The notes under the pieces are model-generated. The model searched no databases. It was not told where the DNA came from and worked only from the letters and a program-made list of their open reading frames with translations. 64,000 nt of DNA from the NCBI RefSeq assembly GCF_900091465.1, contig NZ_FMHV01000002.1:4402001-4466000 (forward strand), in the 5' to 3' direction. Every line of letters starts with the position of its first letter. Positions within the stretch are counted from its first letter, which is position 1. This DNA is from Micromonospora rhizosphaerae. GTDB taxonomy: Bacteria > Actinomycetota > Actinomycetes > Mycobacteriales > Micromonosporaceae. Both the position numbers and the translations under genes were made by a program. This document shows, one piece after another, positions 52,387-61,191 of this stretch.

Positions 52387-53252
52387 CGACGCTGACGCGA
52401 CCGGCGTCCCGGCGACGGCCGGCCAGCCCGGCCCGCCGGACGACCGGGGCGAGCGGGGCGGCCTGGGCGGTCGTCGCGTGGCTCGCCGGGCTGCTGTTCT
52501 TCCTGCCGGTGCTCTGGATGGTGCTCACCGGGTTCAAGCGGGAGGTCGACGCGGCCAGCAACCCGCCGTCCTGGGTCTTCACGCCGGTGCTCGACGGCTA
52601 CCGGCAGGTCTTCGACCGGGACATCACGCCGTACCTGCTCAACTCGGTGATGGCCAGCCTGTTCTCCACCCTGCTGGTGTTGTTGCTGGCCACCCCGGCG
52701 GCGTACGCGCTGTCGATCCGGCCGGTCGCCAAGTGGCGCGACGTGCTGTTCTTCTTCATCAGCACCAAGATGCTGCCCGCGGTCGCCGCGCTGCTGCCGA
52801 TCTACCTGCTGGTCAAGGAGCTCGGCATGCTCGACAACGTCTGGACCATGATCATCCTCTACACGTCGATGAACCTGCCGCTCGCGGTCTGGATGATGCG
52901 CTCGTTCCTGTTGGAGGTGCCGGCGGCGCTGATCGAGGCGGCGGCGATGGACGGCGCCAGCCTGACCATGACGATCCGGCGGATCCTGCTGCCGATCGTC
53001 GCCCCCGGCCTGGCCGCCACCGCGCTGATCTGCTTCATCTTCAGCTGGAACGAGTTCTTCTTCGCGGTCAACCTGACCGCGACCCGGGCCGGCACCTCAC
53101 CGATCTTCCTGGTCGGCTTCATCACCTCCGAAGGGCTGTTCCTCGCCCGGCTCTGCGCGGCGGCGACCATCGTGTCGCTGCCGGTCGTGCTGGCCGGTTG
53201 GATCGCCCAGAAGCAACTCGTCCGAGGACTCTCCATGGGGGCGGTCAAATGA
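52383..53252 (+). CDS. ABC sugar/polyol permease 2
   Basis: 289 residues from ATG 52383. MalG-type: six helices, EAA loop EAAAMDGASLTMTIRRILLP. Tail VRGLSMGAVK is the classic end of MalG-like permeases. Overlaps the dehydrogenase start by 4 bases. Confidence 0.92.
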   Translation: MTTLTRPASRRRPASPARRTTGASGAAWAVVAWLAGLLFFLPVLWMVLTGFKREVDAASNPPSWVFTPVLDGYRQVFDRDITPYLLNSVMASLFSTLLVLLLATPAAYALSIRPVAKWRDVLFFFISTKMLPAVAALLPIYLLVKELGMLDNVWTMIILYTSMNLPLAVWMMRSFLLEVPAALIEAAAMDGASLTMTIRRILLPIVAPGLAATALICFIFSWNEFFFAVNLTATRAGTSPIFLVGFITSEGLFLARLCAAATIVSLPVVLAGWIAQKQLVRGLSMGAVK

Positions 53253-54238
53253 AGGCAGCGGTCATCGTCACGCCGGGACAGGTCTCGCTGGAGTCCGTGC
53301 CGGATCCCTCGCCCGGGCCACGCGACGTGGTGGTCGAGGTCGCCGGCTGCGGGATCTGCGGCACCGATCTGCACATCATGGACGGCGAGTTCGCGCCGGC
53401 GTACCCGATCGTGCCCGGCCACGAATTCGCCGGCACGGTGGTCGCGGCCGGCCGGGACGTCACCGAGGTGCGGGTGGGCGACGCGGTCGCCGTCGACCCG
53501 TCGCTGCACTGCGGGGAGTGCTACCAGTGCCGGCGCGGCCGGGGCAACCTCTGCGAACGCTGGGCGGCCATCGGCGTCACCGTCTCCGGCGGCGCCGCCG
53601 AGTTCGCGGTGGCGCCGGTGAAGAACTGCTTCCCGCTGCCCGACGGCGTCGCGCCGGCCGACGCCGCGCTGATCGAGCCGCTGTCCTGCGCCGTACGCGG
53701 CTTCGACGTGCTGCCCCGCCGGCTCGGCGACCACTACCTCATCTACGGCGCCGGCACCATGGGGCTGATGATGCTGGAGCTGGCGAAGCGCTGCGGCGCG
53801 GCGAGCGTCAGCGTGGTGGACCCGAACCCGGACCGGCTCGCCACCGCGGTCCGGCTGGGCTGCACGGCCAGCGGCGCGAAGGCCGATGAGCTGACCCGGC
53901 CCCGCGGGTGGGACGTGGTCATCGACTGCACGGGCGTGCAGGCCGCGATCGACGACGGGCTGCGCCGGGTCGCCCCGGCCGGGACGTTCCTGCAGTTCGG
54001 CGTCTCCGAGTACCGGACGCGGGCGACCGTGGAGCCGTACCGGATCTACAACCAGGAGATCAGCATCACCGGCTCAATGGCGGTGCTGCACAGCTTCGAG
54101 CGGGCCGGTGAACTGTTCGCCGCCGGCGTGCTGGACCCCGAGGTCTTCATCAGCCACCGCTTCCCGCTCGACCGGTACGCCGACGCGATGGCCCAGTTCC
54201 GGGCCGGCGTCGGTCGCAAGATCCAGATCTCGGCCTGA
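53249..54238 (+). CDS. Zinc-dependent medium-chain (polyol-type) dehydrogenase
   Basis: 329 residues from ATG 53249. Catalytic zinc ligands in AGCGICGTDLH and PGHEFAG; structural zinc cysteines in HCGECYQCRRGRGNLC. Rossmann nucleotide site IYGAGTMGLMMLELAKRCG. Threonine/sorbitol/arabitol-dehydrogenase branch of the MDR family. With the transport genes it suggests uptake of a sugar alcohol and its oxidation to a keto sugar, NAD(H)-linked. Confidence 0.88.
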   Translation: MKAAVIVTPGQVSLESVPDPSPGPRDVVVEVAGCGICGTDLHIMDGEFAPAYPIVPGHEFAGTVVAAGRDVTEVRVGDAVAVDPSLHCGECYQCRRGRGNLCERWAAIGVTVSGGAAEFAVAPVKNCFPLPDGVAPADAALIEPLSCAVRGFDVLPRRLGDHYLIYGAGTMGLMMLELAKRCGAASVSVVDPNPDRLATAVRLGCTASGAKADELTRPRGWDVVIDCTGVQAAIDDGLRRVAPAGTFLQFGVSEYRTRATVEPYRIYNQEISITGSMAVLHSFERAGELFAAGVLDPEVFISHRFPLDRYADAMAQFRAGVGRKIQISA

Positions 54239-54249
54239 TCCGGGGTCCG

Positions 54250-54271
54250 GGGCTCCGCGCCGGGGGAGCCC
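54250..54271. terminator. Hairpin terminator between convergent genes
   Basis: GGGCTCC (54250-54256) pairs with GGAGCCC (54265-54271), loop of 8. Placed between the end of the polyol operon (+) and the end of the SagB-type gene (-). Confidence 0.6.
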
Positions 54272-54301
54272 AGGCCCCGGTCGGCAAGCTACAGCGTCCG
54301 G

Positions 54302-55846
54302 TCAGCCGGTGATGCGCGTCGGCCGGCCGGGTGGGCCGCCCGGCTTCGCCCGGTAGGCGGGCACGCCGATCGAGACCGCGAGCATGCAGGCGGCGGGGGT
54401 GGCGAACGCTTCGCGGATCTCCTCGTCGTAGAAGGTGAGGCCGGTGCCGCCGCACCCGAGGGCGAACGCGGCCAGTTGCAGGCGCCCGGCGGCCACACCC
54501 GCCTCGAGCTGGGCGACCCGATACCCCCGGTCGCCATACCCGGTGAGCACCCGGTTCGGGTCGGCGCAGGCGAAGTCGGTGTACGCCGAGTCGCCGCCGA
54601 GCGGCTGGTCCAGGCAGAGGTGCTCGCTCAGGCGTCGTACCTCCGCCTCCGGCGCCGCCCGGTCCAGCCGCAGCCCCCGATCGGCCCGGTGGTACAGGCC
54701 CGGGTCCATGCCCCGGACGGCATGGACCCCGACCTCGTGGGTGAGCAGCGAGGTCCCCGCCGGGACGGCGTCGACGGGGACGTGCCGGGTGGCGACCGCC
54801 AGCGCCCACTTAAGCAGCTCGGCGGGCGCGGCCTGCCGGCGCATCCGGCGGGTCGAGCCGCGCCGCAGGATCAGCGCCTCGATCGGCTCGCTGCCGGCCG
54901 TGGCCGGCGGATCCGCGCTCTCCGAGGAACGGGACAGCCCGGCGACCGTACGCGCCCGCCAGGCGACCACCTCCTCGGCCGTGGTCAGCTCGCCGGCCTG
55001 TTGCACGCGGGTGGTCAGCGGGAACGCGACTGGCGGCGGGGAGAGGTCCGTTGCCGCGAACGACGGCCGGGTCGGGCCGGCGGGGCCCGCCGGGGTGGGA
55101 GCCGTCGGACGACCGAGGGTGATCGCCGCGACCGGGAACTCCGCCACGCCGTCGATGCCGAGCAGGCGGCACACCGCGACGTCGACGAATCCGAGCCGTA
55201 CCTCCACGGGCAGCCGATGACCCTCGGCGACCGCCAGCAGGTTGGCCAGCAACGTCCCGGAGTCCCAGTACACGTGCCGCCATCCGCGTTCGCCGTACTT
55301 CCACGCCGTCCGCCACGGCATACCGGTGATGACGAGGCTGAGCGGGCTGGCCGCGGCCGCACCGTCGGCGACGGCCTCGGCCAGTGCCGCCCGGGAATCG
55401 CCCTCCGCCAGCGCCTCCAGGCCGAACACGTCCGGCGCGAAGTGGTAGAGCCCCGAATCCAGCCCCGCTACGTCGCCGGCCACCACGTACACCTCGAGCG
55501 GGTGGAGGTTGCCGGCGGACGGGGCCGCGCGGAACCAGAGCGGGTCGCCGGTGCCGGCGGTCGTCCGGATCACCCCGGCGGAGAAGTAGAGCAGCCGGGC
55601 GAGGAGGTCGAGATCCACGGCGGCCTCGGTGGGCGGTACCCGTCCGGACAGCGCCGCGGCTGCCGGCGCCCCCGTCGGGGGCAGGTCCCTGGGGAGGGCG
55701 CGGAGCCGTGCCTGGGGGTACCGCTTGAAGGGTAGGGGCCGGTTGGCCGGATCCATCGGGACGAACCCCTCGACCGGCCGGGGCCGGCGCCGGGGGCCCT
55801 GGTTGGTTTCTTGGTGGTAGACCCGGGAGACCTCGCCGATCTGCAT
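54302..55846 (-). CDS. SagB/ThcOx-type double nitroreductase
   Basis: 514 residues from ATG 55846. Two nitroreductase-fold halves. The first (about 75-250) has RAAPSAGNLHPLEVYVV and LYHFAPDVFGLEAL; the second (about 330-505) has LILRRGSTRRMRR, LYHRADRGLRL, AFALGCGGTGLTFYDEEIRE. The RxxPSAGNLHP stretch is the FMN-binding hallmark of SagB-like azoline oxidases. No cyclodehydratase (SagC/D, YcaO) or precursor peptide gene is next to it, so the substrate may be a small molecule or a distant RiPP. Confidence 0.85.
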   Translation of the reverse strand: MQIGEVSRVYHQETNQGPRRRPRPVEGFVPMDPANRPLPFKRYPQARLRALPRDLPPTGAPAAAALSGRVPPTEAAVDLDLLARLLYFSAGVIRTTAGTGDPLWFRAAPSAGNLHPLEVYVVAGDVAGLDSGLYHFAPDVFGLEALAEGDSRAALAEAVADGAAAASPLSLVITGMPWRTAWKYGERGWRHVYWDSGTLLANLLAVAEGHRLPVEVRLGFVDVAVCRLLGIDGVAEFPVAAITLGRPTAPTPAGPAGPTRPSFAATDLSPPPVAFPLTTRVQQAGELTTAEEVVAWRARTVAGLSRSSESADPPATAGSEPIEALILRRGSTRRMRRQAAPAELLKWALAVATRHVPVDAVPAGTSLLTHEVGVHAVRGMDPGLYHRADRGLRLDRAAPEAEVRRLSEHLCLDQPLGGDSAYTDFACADPNRVLTGYGDRGYRVAQLEAGVAAGRLQLAAFALGCGGTGLTFYDEEIREAFATPAACMLAVSIGVPAYRAKPGGPPGRPTRITG

Positions 55847-55891
55847 CCGGCCCGCGTACCCACGGGCGCCGGGCGTACGCCATACGACGAA

Positions 55892-55910
55892 CCGGCCTCC
55901 GCGAGGCCGG
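55892..55910 (-). terminator. Short hairpin between the FadR-type and SagB-type genes
   Basis: CCGGCCTC (55892-55899) pairs with GAGGCCGG (55903-55910), loop CGC. Likely terminates the regulator transcript; the 152-base gap argues that the SagB-type gene has its own promoter. Confidence 0.55.
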
Positions 55911-55998
55911 CGGCGTGAGCGCCGGGCAGGAGGTGAGGCGCAGGACTGCGCCGGGCATCACTCTACGCCGGTACCTGCTCCGAACAGGAGAGGTCAGC

Positions 55999-56784
55999 TC
56001 ACGAACCGGTTGAGCCGTGATCCGGCTCTGCGGTCTGCTCCCACATCGACTTCATCTCGTTGAAGGCCTGCTCCATGATCCGCACCATGGCCTCGCGGGC
56101 CCGGTCGCCGTCGCGCCGCTGGATCGCCTGCGCGACGTCCGCGTGCAGTTGCAGGGCCTGCTCGTCCGGGTAGTGCGGCATCAGGTGGTAGTGGTGCCGG
56201 CCGGTGAGCACCTCGGCGACGATCTGCTGCAGCTTGACGAACATCTCGTTGCCGGAGGCGGCCAGGACTCGCCGGTGGAACTCGATGTCGAGGCTGAGGA
56301 AGCGCTCCTCGTCCCCGGCCTTCCCGGCGGCCCACATCTTGGCGGCGAGCCCGACCAGGTCGCTCGCCTCGTCGTGGTCGACCCGACTGGCGGCCAGCCA
56401 GGCGGCGTGCGGTTCGACCGCGGTCCGCAGCTCGGTGATCGAGCGCATCTGCGCCATCCGACCGGCCGAGGCGAGTCGCCAGCGGATCACCTGCGGATCG
56501 AAGACGTTCCACGCCTCGGCCGGTCGGATAAGCACCCCGACCCGGCGGCGGGTCTCGATGAGACCCATGGCCGCGAGCACCCGCAGGACCTCGCGGATCA
56601 CCGAGCGGGAGACCGCGTACCGGTCGACCAGGTCGTCGATGTTGAGAACCGAACCCGCGACCATCTCGCCGCCGCAGATGGCGGTGCCGAGGTGGTCGAG
56701 GACGCGTGCGTGCAGCCCGGCCTCGGCAGGGGCGTGCTGGGCGGGCGCGGCCCCTGGAGAGGACTGATCCACGCGTTGGAGCAT
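55999..56784 (-). CDS. GntR/FadR (FCD-domain) regulator of the sugar-acid operon
   Basis: 261 residues from ATG 56784. Winged helix (GTAICGGEMVAGSVLNIDDL, YAVSRSVIREVLRVLAAMGL, ETRRRVGVLI) and an FCD effector domain with metal-binding acidic/His residues (SLDIEFHRRVLAASGN, GRHHYHLMPHYPDEQ). FCD regulators with these features control galactonate/gluconate genes (DgoR-like). Divergent from the sugar-acid operon, sharing a 120-base control region. Confidence 0.9.
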   Translation of the reverse strand: MLQRVDQSSPGAAPAQHAPAEAGLHARVLDHLGTAICGGEMVAGSVLNIDDLVDRYAVSRSVIREVLRVLAAMGLIETRRRVGVLIRPAEAWNVFDPQVIRWRLASAGRMAQMRSITELRTAVEPHAAWLAASRVDHDEASDLVGLAAKMWAAGKAGDEERFLSLDIEFHRRVLAASGNEMFVKLQQIVAEVLTGRHHYHLMPHYPDEQALQLHADVAQAIQRRDGDRAREAMVRIMEQAFNEMKSMWEQTAEPDHGSTGS

Positions 56785-56789
56785 ATCAG

Positions 56790-56833
56790 TTGAAGATCAG
56801 CTCTTGAATAAGTCAGCTTTTTAGCCCTAACAT
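56790..56833 (+). promoter_or_regulatory. Control region of the sugar-acid operon
   Basis: Two direct repeats, TTGAAGATCAGCT (56790-56802) and TTGAATAAGTCAGCT (56804-56818), lie in an AT-rich island. TTGAAT (56804-56809) and TAACAT (56828-56833), 18 bases apart, look like -35/-10 boxes for the plus-strand operon. The repeats are candidate FCD-regulator sites. Confidence 0.5.
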
Positions 56834-56904
56834 CCGGGCGTTAAGCAGACGTTACACCGGTGTGGCGCTCTTCCCCCGAGGTGGCGGCCACGACAGAAGG
56901 AGAG

Positions 56905-58200
56905 ATGGACGTGCGGCGTCGATCGATAATCGGCACTTCTCTGGCTGTGGTTGTCGCCATGGGCCTGTCCGCCTGCGGCGGCGGTGGCGACGACAGCAGC
57001 GCTTCGAAGACGGTCCGGGTGACCCTGGCAAATCACGTGTGGACGGAGAACATCAAGAAGGCCCTGCCCGAGTTCGAGAAGCAGACCGGGCTCAAGGTCG
57101 AGCTCACTCAGCTCGGCGAGGACCAGCTCTCCGACCAGTACAACGTCAAGCTGAACGCCGGCTCCAGCGACCTCGACGTGATGATGTACCGCCCCTTGCA
57201 GGAGGGGAAGCTGTTCGCCAAGAACAAGTACCTCGAGGACCTGTCGGACCAGGTGAAGTCCAACAAGGACTGGGACTTCGCTGACTTCCAGTCCGGCCCG
57301 GTGGAGGCGACCTCGTACGAGGGCAAGCCGGTCGGCGTCCCGATCATCACCGAGCAGGAGGTCCTCTACTACCGCAAGGACCTGCTCGCCAAGGCCGGAC
57401 TGAGCGCCCCGCCGAAGACCCTCGACGAGCTCAAGGCCGCGGCCGCCAAGATCAAGGCCGCCCAGCCGGGCGTCGCGGGCTTCGTCGCCCGTACCGGCAA
57501 GTCGCCGGCGGTCACCCAGTTCTCCAGCTTCCTCTACAGCTTCGGCGGCGACTTCGTCGACGGCAGCGGCAAGGCCACCGTCAACAGCGACGCCGCCAAG
57601 CAGGCGTACGCCTTCTACGGCGGGCTGATCAAGGACAACGGTCCGGCGAACGTCAGCACCGACATGAGCTGGCCCGAGGCGATGGCCATCTTCACCCAGG
57701 GCAAGGCCGCCTTCTACACCGAGGCCAACTCGCTCTACAAGAACGCCACCGACCCGGCCAAGTCCAAGGTGTCCGACACCGTCGGCTTCGCGCCGTTCCC
57801 GGCCGGCCCGGCCGGTTCGAAGCCGTACAACATCCCCTCGTGGGCGCTGGGCATCAACTCCAGCTCGGAGAACAAGAGCAACGCCTGGAAGTTCATCGAG
57901 TGGGCCACCGGCAAGGAGCAGACGCTCGCCCAGCAGAAGGCCGGCGTGCCGAGCGCCCGTACCTCGGTCTGGGCCAACCCGGAGGGCACCGCGACCTACC
58001 CGAAGGACCTGGTCGAGGCCATCGCCGCCAGCACCAAGGACGGCGTGGGCCACGACCGGCCGCTGGTCGTGAAGGTCCCCGAGGCCCGCGAGATCGTCGG
58101 CCAGCCGATCGTCGACGCGATCACCGGCAAGGACGCGGCGGCCGCGGCCGACACGGCCAACGCCGCGTTCCAGAAGTTCCTGGACGACGAGGCCAAGTAA
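56905..58200 (+). CDS. Extracellular solute-binding lipoprotein (sugar-acid ABC importer)
   Basis: 431 residues from ATG 56905 (GAAGGAG upstream). Lipobox GLSACGG. Family 1 receptor pattern: VRVTLANHVWTENIKKALPE, LNAGSSDLDVMMYRP, FTQGKAAFYTEANSLY, WKFIEWATGKEQ. First gene of the operon and target of the divergent FCD regulator. Ligand inferred from the catabolic genes: galactonate, mannonate or a related acid. Confidence 0.88.
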   Translation: MDVRRRSIIGTSLAVVVAMGLSACGGGGDDSSASKTVRVTLANHVWTENIKKALPEFEKQTGLKVELTQLGEDQLSDQYNVKLNAGSSDLDVMMYRPLQEGKLFAKNKYLEDLSDQVKSNKDWDFADFQSGPVEATSYEGKPVGVPIITEQEVLYYRKDLLAKAGLSAPPKTLDELKAAAAKIKAAQPGVAGFVARTGKSPAVTQFSSFLYSFGGDFVDGSGKATVNSDAAKQAYAFYGGLIKDNGPANVSTDMSWPEAMAIFTQGKAAFYTEANSLYKNATDPAKSKVSDTVGFAPFPAGPAGSKPYNIPSWALGINSSSENKSNAWKFIEWATGKEQTLAQQKAGVPSARTSVWANPEGTATYPKDLVEAIAASTKDGVGHDRPLVVKVPEAREIVGQPIVDAITGKDAAAAADTANAAFQKFLDDEAK

Positions 58201-58209
58201 GCCGAGCGC

Positions 58210-58241
58210 GGGGTGGTGGAGCCGGACGGCTCCACCACCCC
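58210..58241 (+). terminator. Intercistronic hairpin after the solute-binding gene
   Basis: Perfect 14-bp stem (58210-58223 with 58228-58241), 4-base loop GGAC, 9 bases after the stop. Same place as the hairpin at 51406 in the other ABC operon. Confidence 0.8.
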
Positions 58242-58276
58242 GTCACCCCGTCCGGCCCGCCCACCCCGGAGATCTC

Positions 58277-59221
58277 ATGGCAACCGTCACCTCCACCGAG
58301 GCGTCCCGCAGCGCCCCGGCCACCCCCGACACGCCCGCCTGGGCGCGCTGGGCCAACGACCACCGCAAGTGGCTCTTCGCGGCGCCGGCGATGGCCTTCG
58401 TCGCGGTGTTGATCGTCTTCCCGCTGGCCTGGACCGGCTACCTCAGCCTGACCGACGCCGAGGGGTCGGTCCGGGCCGAGTCCGAGTTCGTCGGCTTCCA
58501 GAACTACCTCGACGTCCTCTCCGACACCGACCGGTTCTGGCCGGCGGTGGGGCGGACCGCCGCGTTCACCGTCGTCGCGCTGCTCTTCGAGGTGGTCCTC
58601 GGGATGGCCGTCGCGCTGCTGCTGTGGCGGCCGTTCCGGGGGCAGAAGTGGGTCCGGGTCGCCATCCTGATGCCCCTGGTCGCCACCCCGGTCGCCGTCG
58701 GCATGATGTGGCGGCTCATCTTCGACCCGAACATCGGCATGGCCAACCAGATGCTCGGCTGGGTCGGCATCGGGCCCCAGCCGTGGCTCGCCGGCCAGCA
58801 CACCGCGCTGCCCACCACGATCTTCATCGACATCTGGCAGTGGACGCCGATGGTGGTGCTGATCCTGCTCGCCGGGCTGACCTCACTCTCCGACGAGCCG
58901 CAGGAGGCCGCGCGGATCGACGGGGCCAGCACGTGGCAACGCTTCCGGCACGTCACCCTGCCGCTGCTGATGCCCACGGTGATCGTGGCGATCCTGCTGC
59001 GCGGGATCGACGCGCTGAAGACCTTCGACATCCTCTACGCCACCAAGGGCCGCGGCGGTGGATCGTTCCACGAGGTGGAGACCCTCAACGTGTACGCCTA
59101 CGGCCTCAGCTTCGACTACAACGAGTACGGCGTCTCCTCGACCGTCCTCATCATCTTCTTCCTGATCATCATCGGGTCGATGTGGGCCCTGACCGCCCGG
59201 CGCAAGGAGGCCCAGCGATGA
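58277..59221 (+). CDS. ABC sugar-acid permease 1
   Basis: 314 residues, ATG 58277 with GGAG upstream. MalF-type with six helices; EAA loop PQEAARIDGASTWQRFRHVT. Overlaps permease 2 by ATGA. Extended cytoplasmic start before helix 1 (TDTPAWARWANDHRKW-like). Confidence 0.92.
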   Translation: MATVTSTEASRSAPATPDTPAWARWANDHRKWLFAAPAMAFVAVLIVFPLAWTGYLSLTDAEGSVRAESEFVGFQNYLDVLSDTDRFWPAVGRTAAFTVVALLFEVVLGMAVALLLWRPFRGQKWVRVAILMPLVATPVAVGMMWRLIFDPNIGMANQMLGWVGIGPQPWLAGQHTALPTTIFIDIWQWTPMVVLILLAGLTSLSDEPQEAARIDGASTWQRFRHVTLPLLMPTVIVAILLRGIDALKTFDILYATKGRGGGSFHEVETLNVYAYGLSFDYNEYGVSSTVLIIFFLIIIGSMWALTARRKEAQR

Positions 59222-60033
59222 AGCCCCGTCCCGCGTACCGGGTGTTCCGGGTGGTGGCGCTCGCCGTCGTGGTGCTGTCGCTGCTCGCGCCGCTGTTCTG
59301 GATGATCGCCGCGTCGTTCAAGACCAACGTGGACATCTACGACACGGGCAGGGCGCTGGTCTTCTCGCCCACCATGGACAACTACGCCAAGGTGCTCAAG
59401 CAGGCGAACTACGTCCAGTTCATCGGCAACAGCCTCTGGGTGGCCTTCGCCGCCACCGTGGCATCGCTGATCCTCGGCGTGCCGGCCGCGTACTCGATGA
59501 GCCGGTTCAACATGAAGAAGTCCGCACTGGTGGTGCTGATGGCCCGGGTCATCCCCGGCGTCTCGCTGCTGGTGCCCTGGTACTACGTCTTCTCCAACCT
59601 GAAGATGGTCGGCGGCTTCAGTGTGCTGATCCTCAGCCACATGTTCGTGTCGCTGCCGCTGGTGGTCTACATCATGATGGGCTACTTCGACGGCCTGCCG
59701 GAGGAGCTCGAGGAGGCGGCGCTGGTCGACGGGCTGACCCACATCGGCGCGTTCCGCCGGATCACCCTTCCGCTGTCCGTGCCGGGCATCGCCACCGCCG
59801 GGATCCTGTCCTTCATCTTCTCCTGGAACAACTTCATGTTCGCCCTGGTGCTCTCCGGCGCCGACACCAAGACCCTGCCCGTGGCGATCTTCGACTTCGT
59901 CGGCTACGCCAGCATCGACTGGGGCGGGCTGATGGCCGCGGCCACCGTGGTCACCCTGCCGATCATGCTGATCGCCCTGTTCGTGCAGAAGTACGTGGTC
60001 TCCGGGCTCACCGCCGGCGCGACGAAGGGCTGA
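59218..60033 (+). CDS. ABC sugar-acid permease 2
   Basis: 271 residues from ATG 59218. MalG-type with six helices; EAA loop LEEAALVDGLTHIGAFRRIT; end SGLTAGATKG. No ATPase follows, so a shared MsiK-like ATPase elsewhere is likely. Confidence 0.92.
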   Translation: MKPRPAYRVFRVVALAVVVLSLLAPLFWMIAASFKTNVDIYDTGRALVFSPTMDNYAKVLKQANYVQFIGNSLWVAFAATVASLILGVPAAYSMSRFNMKKSALVVLMARVIPGVSLLVPWYYVFSNLKMVGGFSVLILSHMFVSLPLVVYIMMGYFDGLPEELEEAALVDGLTHIGAFRRITLPLSVPGIATAGILSFIFSWNNFMFALVLSGADTKTLPVAIFDFVGYASIDWGGLMAAATVVTLPIMLIALFVQKYVVSGLTAGATKG

Positions 60034-60040
60034 GGACATC

Positions 60041-61189
60041 ATGACGACTATCGCGCGCATCGAAACCTTCCTCGTCGCGCCCCGGTGGCTCTTCGTCCGC
60101 GTCGAGACCGCCTCCGGGGTCGTCGGCTGGGGCGAGGCCACCTGCGAGGGGCGTTCGGAGACCGTCCGCACCGCCGTCGAGCAGCTCGGCGAGCTGCTGA
60201 TCGGGCGGGACGCGCTGCGGATCGAGGATCACTGGCAGGTCATGACGAAGGGCTCGTTCTACCGCGGCGGCCCCATCCTGGCCAGCGCGGTGTCCGGGCT
60301 CGACCAGGCGCTGTGGGACATCGCCGGGAAGCACTTCGGCGCCCCGGTGCACCAACTGCTCGGCGGCCCGGTGCGGGACCGGATCCGGGTCTACGGCTGG
60401 GTCGGCGGCGACGAGCCCAGCGAGGTCCGCGACCACATCGCCGCCCAGGTCGCGGCGGGGTTGACCGCGGTCAAGATGAACGCCTCGGGGCGGATGAAGC
60501 CGATCGCCTCGGTGGCCGACCTGGACGGCGTCGTCGCCCGGGTGGCCGCCGCCCGCGAGGTGCTCGGCGACAATCGCGACGTCGCCGTCGACTTCCACGG
60601 CCGGTTCACCCTGGCCAACGCCCGGCGGGTCGCGCCGCTGCTGGAGCCGTACCGGCCGCTGTTCCTGGAGGAGCCGGTCGTCCCGGAGAACTCCCACCTG
60701 ATCGGCGACTTCGTCCGGTCGACCACCACCCCGGTGTCGACGGGGGAGCGGCTCTACAGCCGGCAGGAGTTCCTGCCCGTCTTCCAGGCCGGCATCGCGG
60801 TCGCCCAGCCGGACGTCTCGCACGCCGGCGGCATCACCGAGGTACGCAAGATCGCCGCGCTCGCCGAGGTCTACGACGTGCAACTCGCCCCGCACTGCCC
60901 GCTCGGCCCGATCGCCCTCGCGGCCTGCCTGCAGGTCGGGTTCGCCACGCCGAACTACCTGATCCAGGAACAGAGCATCGGCATCCACTACAACCTCGGC
61001 GCCGAGGTGCTCGACTACTGCCTCGACAAGACCCCGCTGACCTTCGTGGACGGACACGTCGAGCGGCTCACCGCGCCCGGCCTGGGCATCGAGGTCGACG
61101 AGCAGGCGATCCGCGCCGCCGACAAACACGGCCACGCCTGGCGCAGCCCGATGTGGCGACACCTCGACGGCTCCTACGCGGAATGGTGA
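60041..61189 (+). CDS. dgoD: D-galactonate dehydratase-like enolase-superfamily enzyme
   Basis: 382 residues, 7 bases after the permease. Mandelate-racemase-type: N-terminal capping domain (WGEATCEGRSETVRTAVEQL), then barrel with metal ligands Asp in VAVDFHGRF, Glu in LFLEEPVVPE, Glu in STGERLYSR, and the catalytic His in LAPHCPLGPIA. Size and motifs fit DgoD, which converts D-galactonate to 2-keto-3-deoxygalactonate. Another acid-sugar dehydratase specificity is possible. Confidence 0.82.
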   Translation: MTTIARIETFLVAPRWLFVRVETASGVVGWGEATCEGRSETVRTAVEQLGELLIGRDALRIEDHWQVMTKGSFYRGGPILASAVSGLDQALWDIAGKHFGAPVHQLLGGPVRDRIRVYGWVGGDEPSEVRDHIAAQVAAGLTAVKMNASGRMKPIASVADLDGVVARVAAAREVLGDNRDVAVDFHGRFTLANARRVAPLLEPYRPLFLEEPVVPENSHLIGDFVRSTTTPVSTGERLYSRQEFLPVFQAGIAVAQPDVSHAGGITEVRKIAALAEVYDVQLAPHCPLGPIALAACLQVGFATPNYLIQEQSIGIHYNLGAEVLDYCLDKTPLTFVDGHVERLTAPGLGIEVDEQAIRAADKHGHAWRSPMWRHLDGSYAEW

Positions 61190-61191
61190 CG

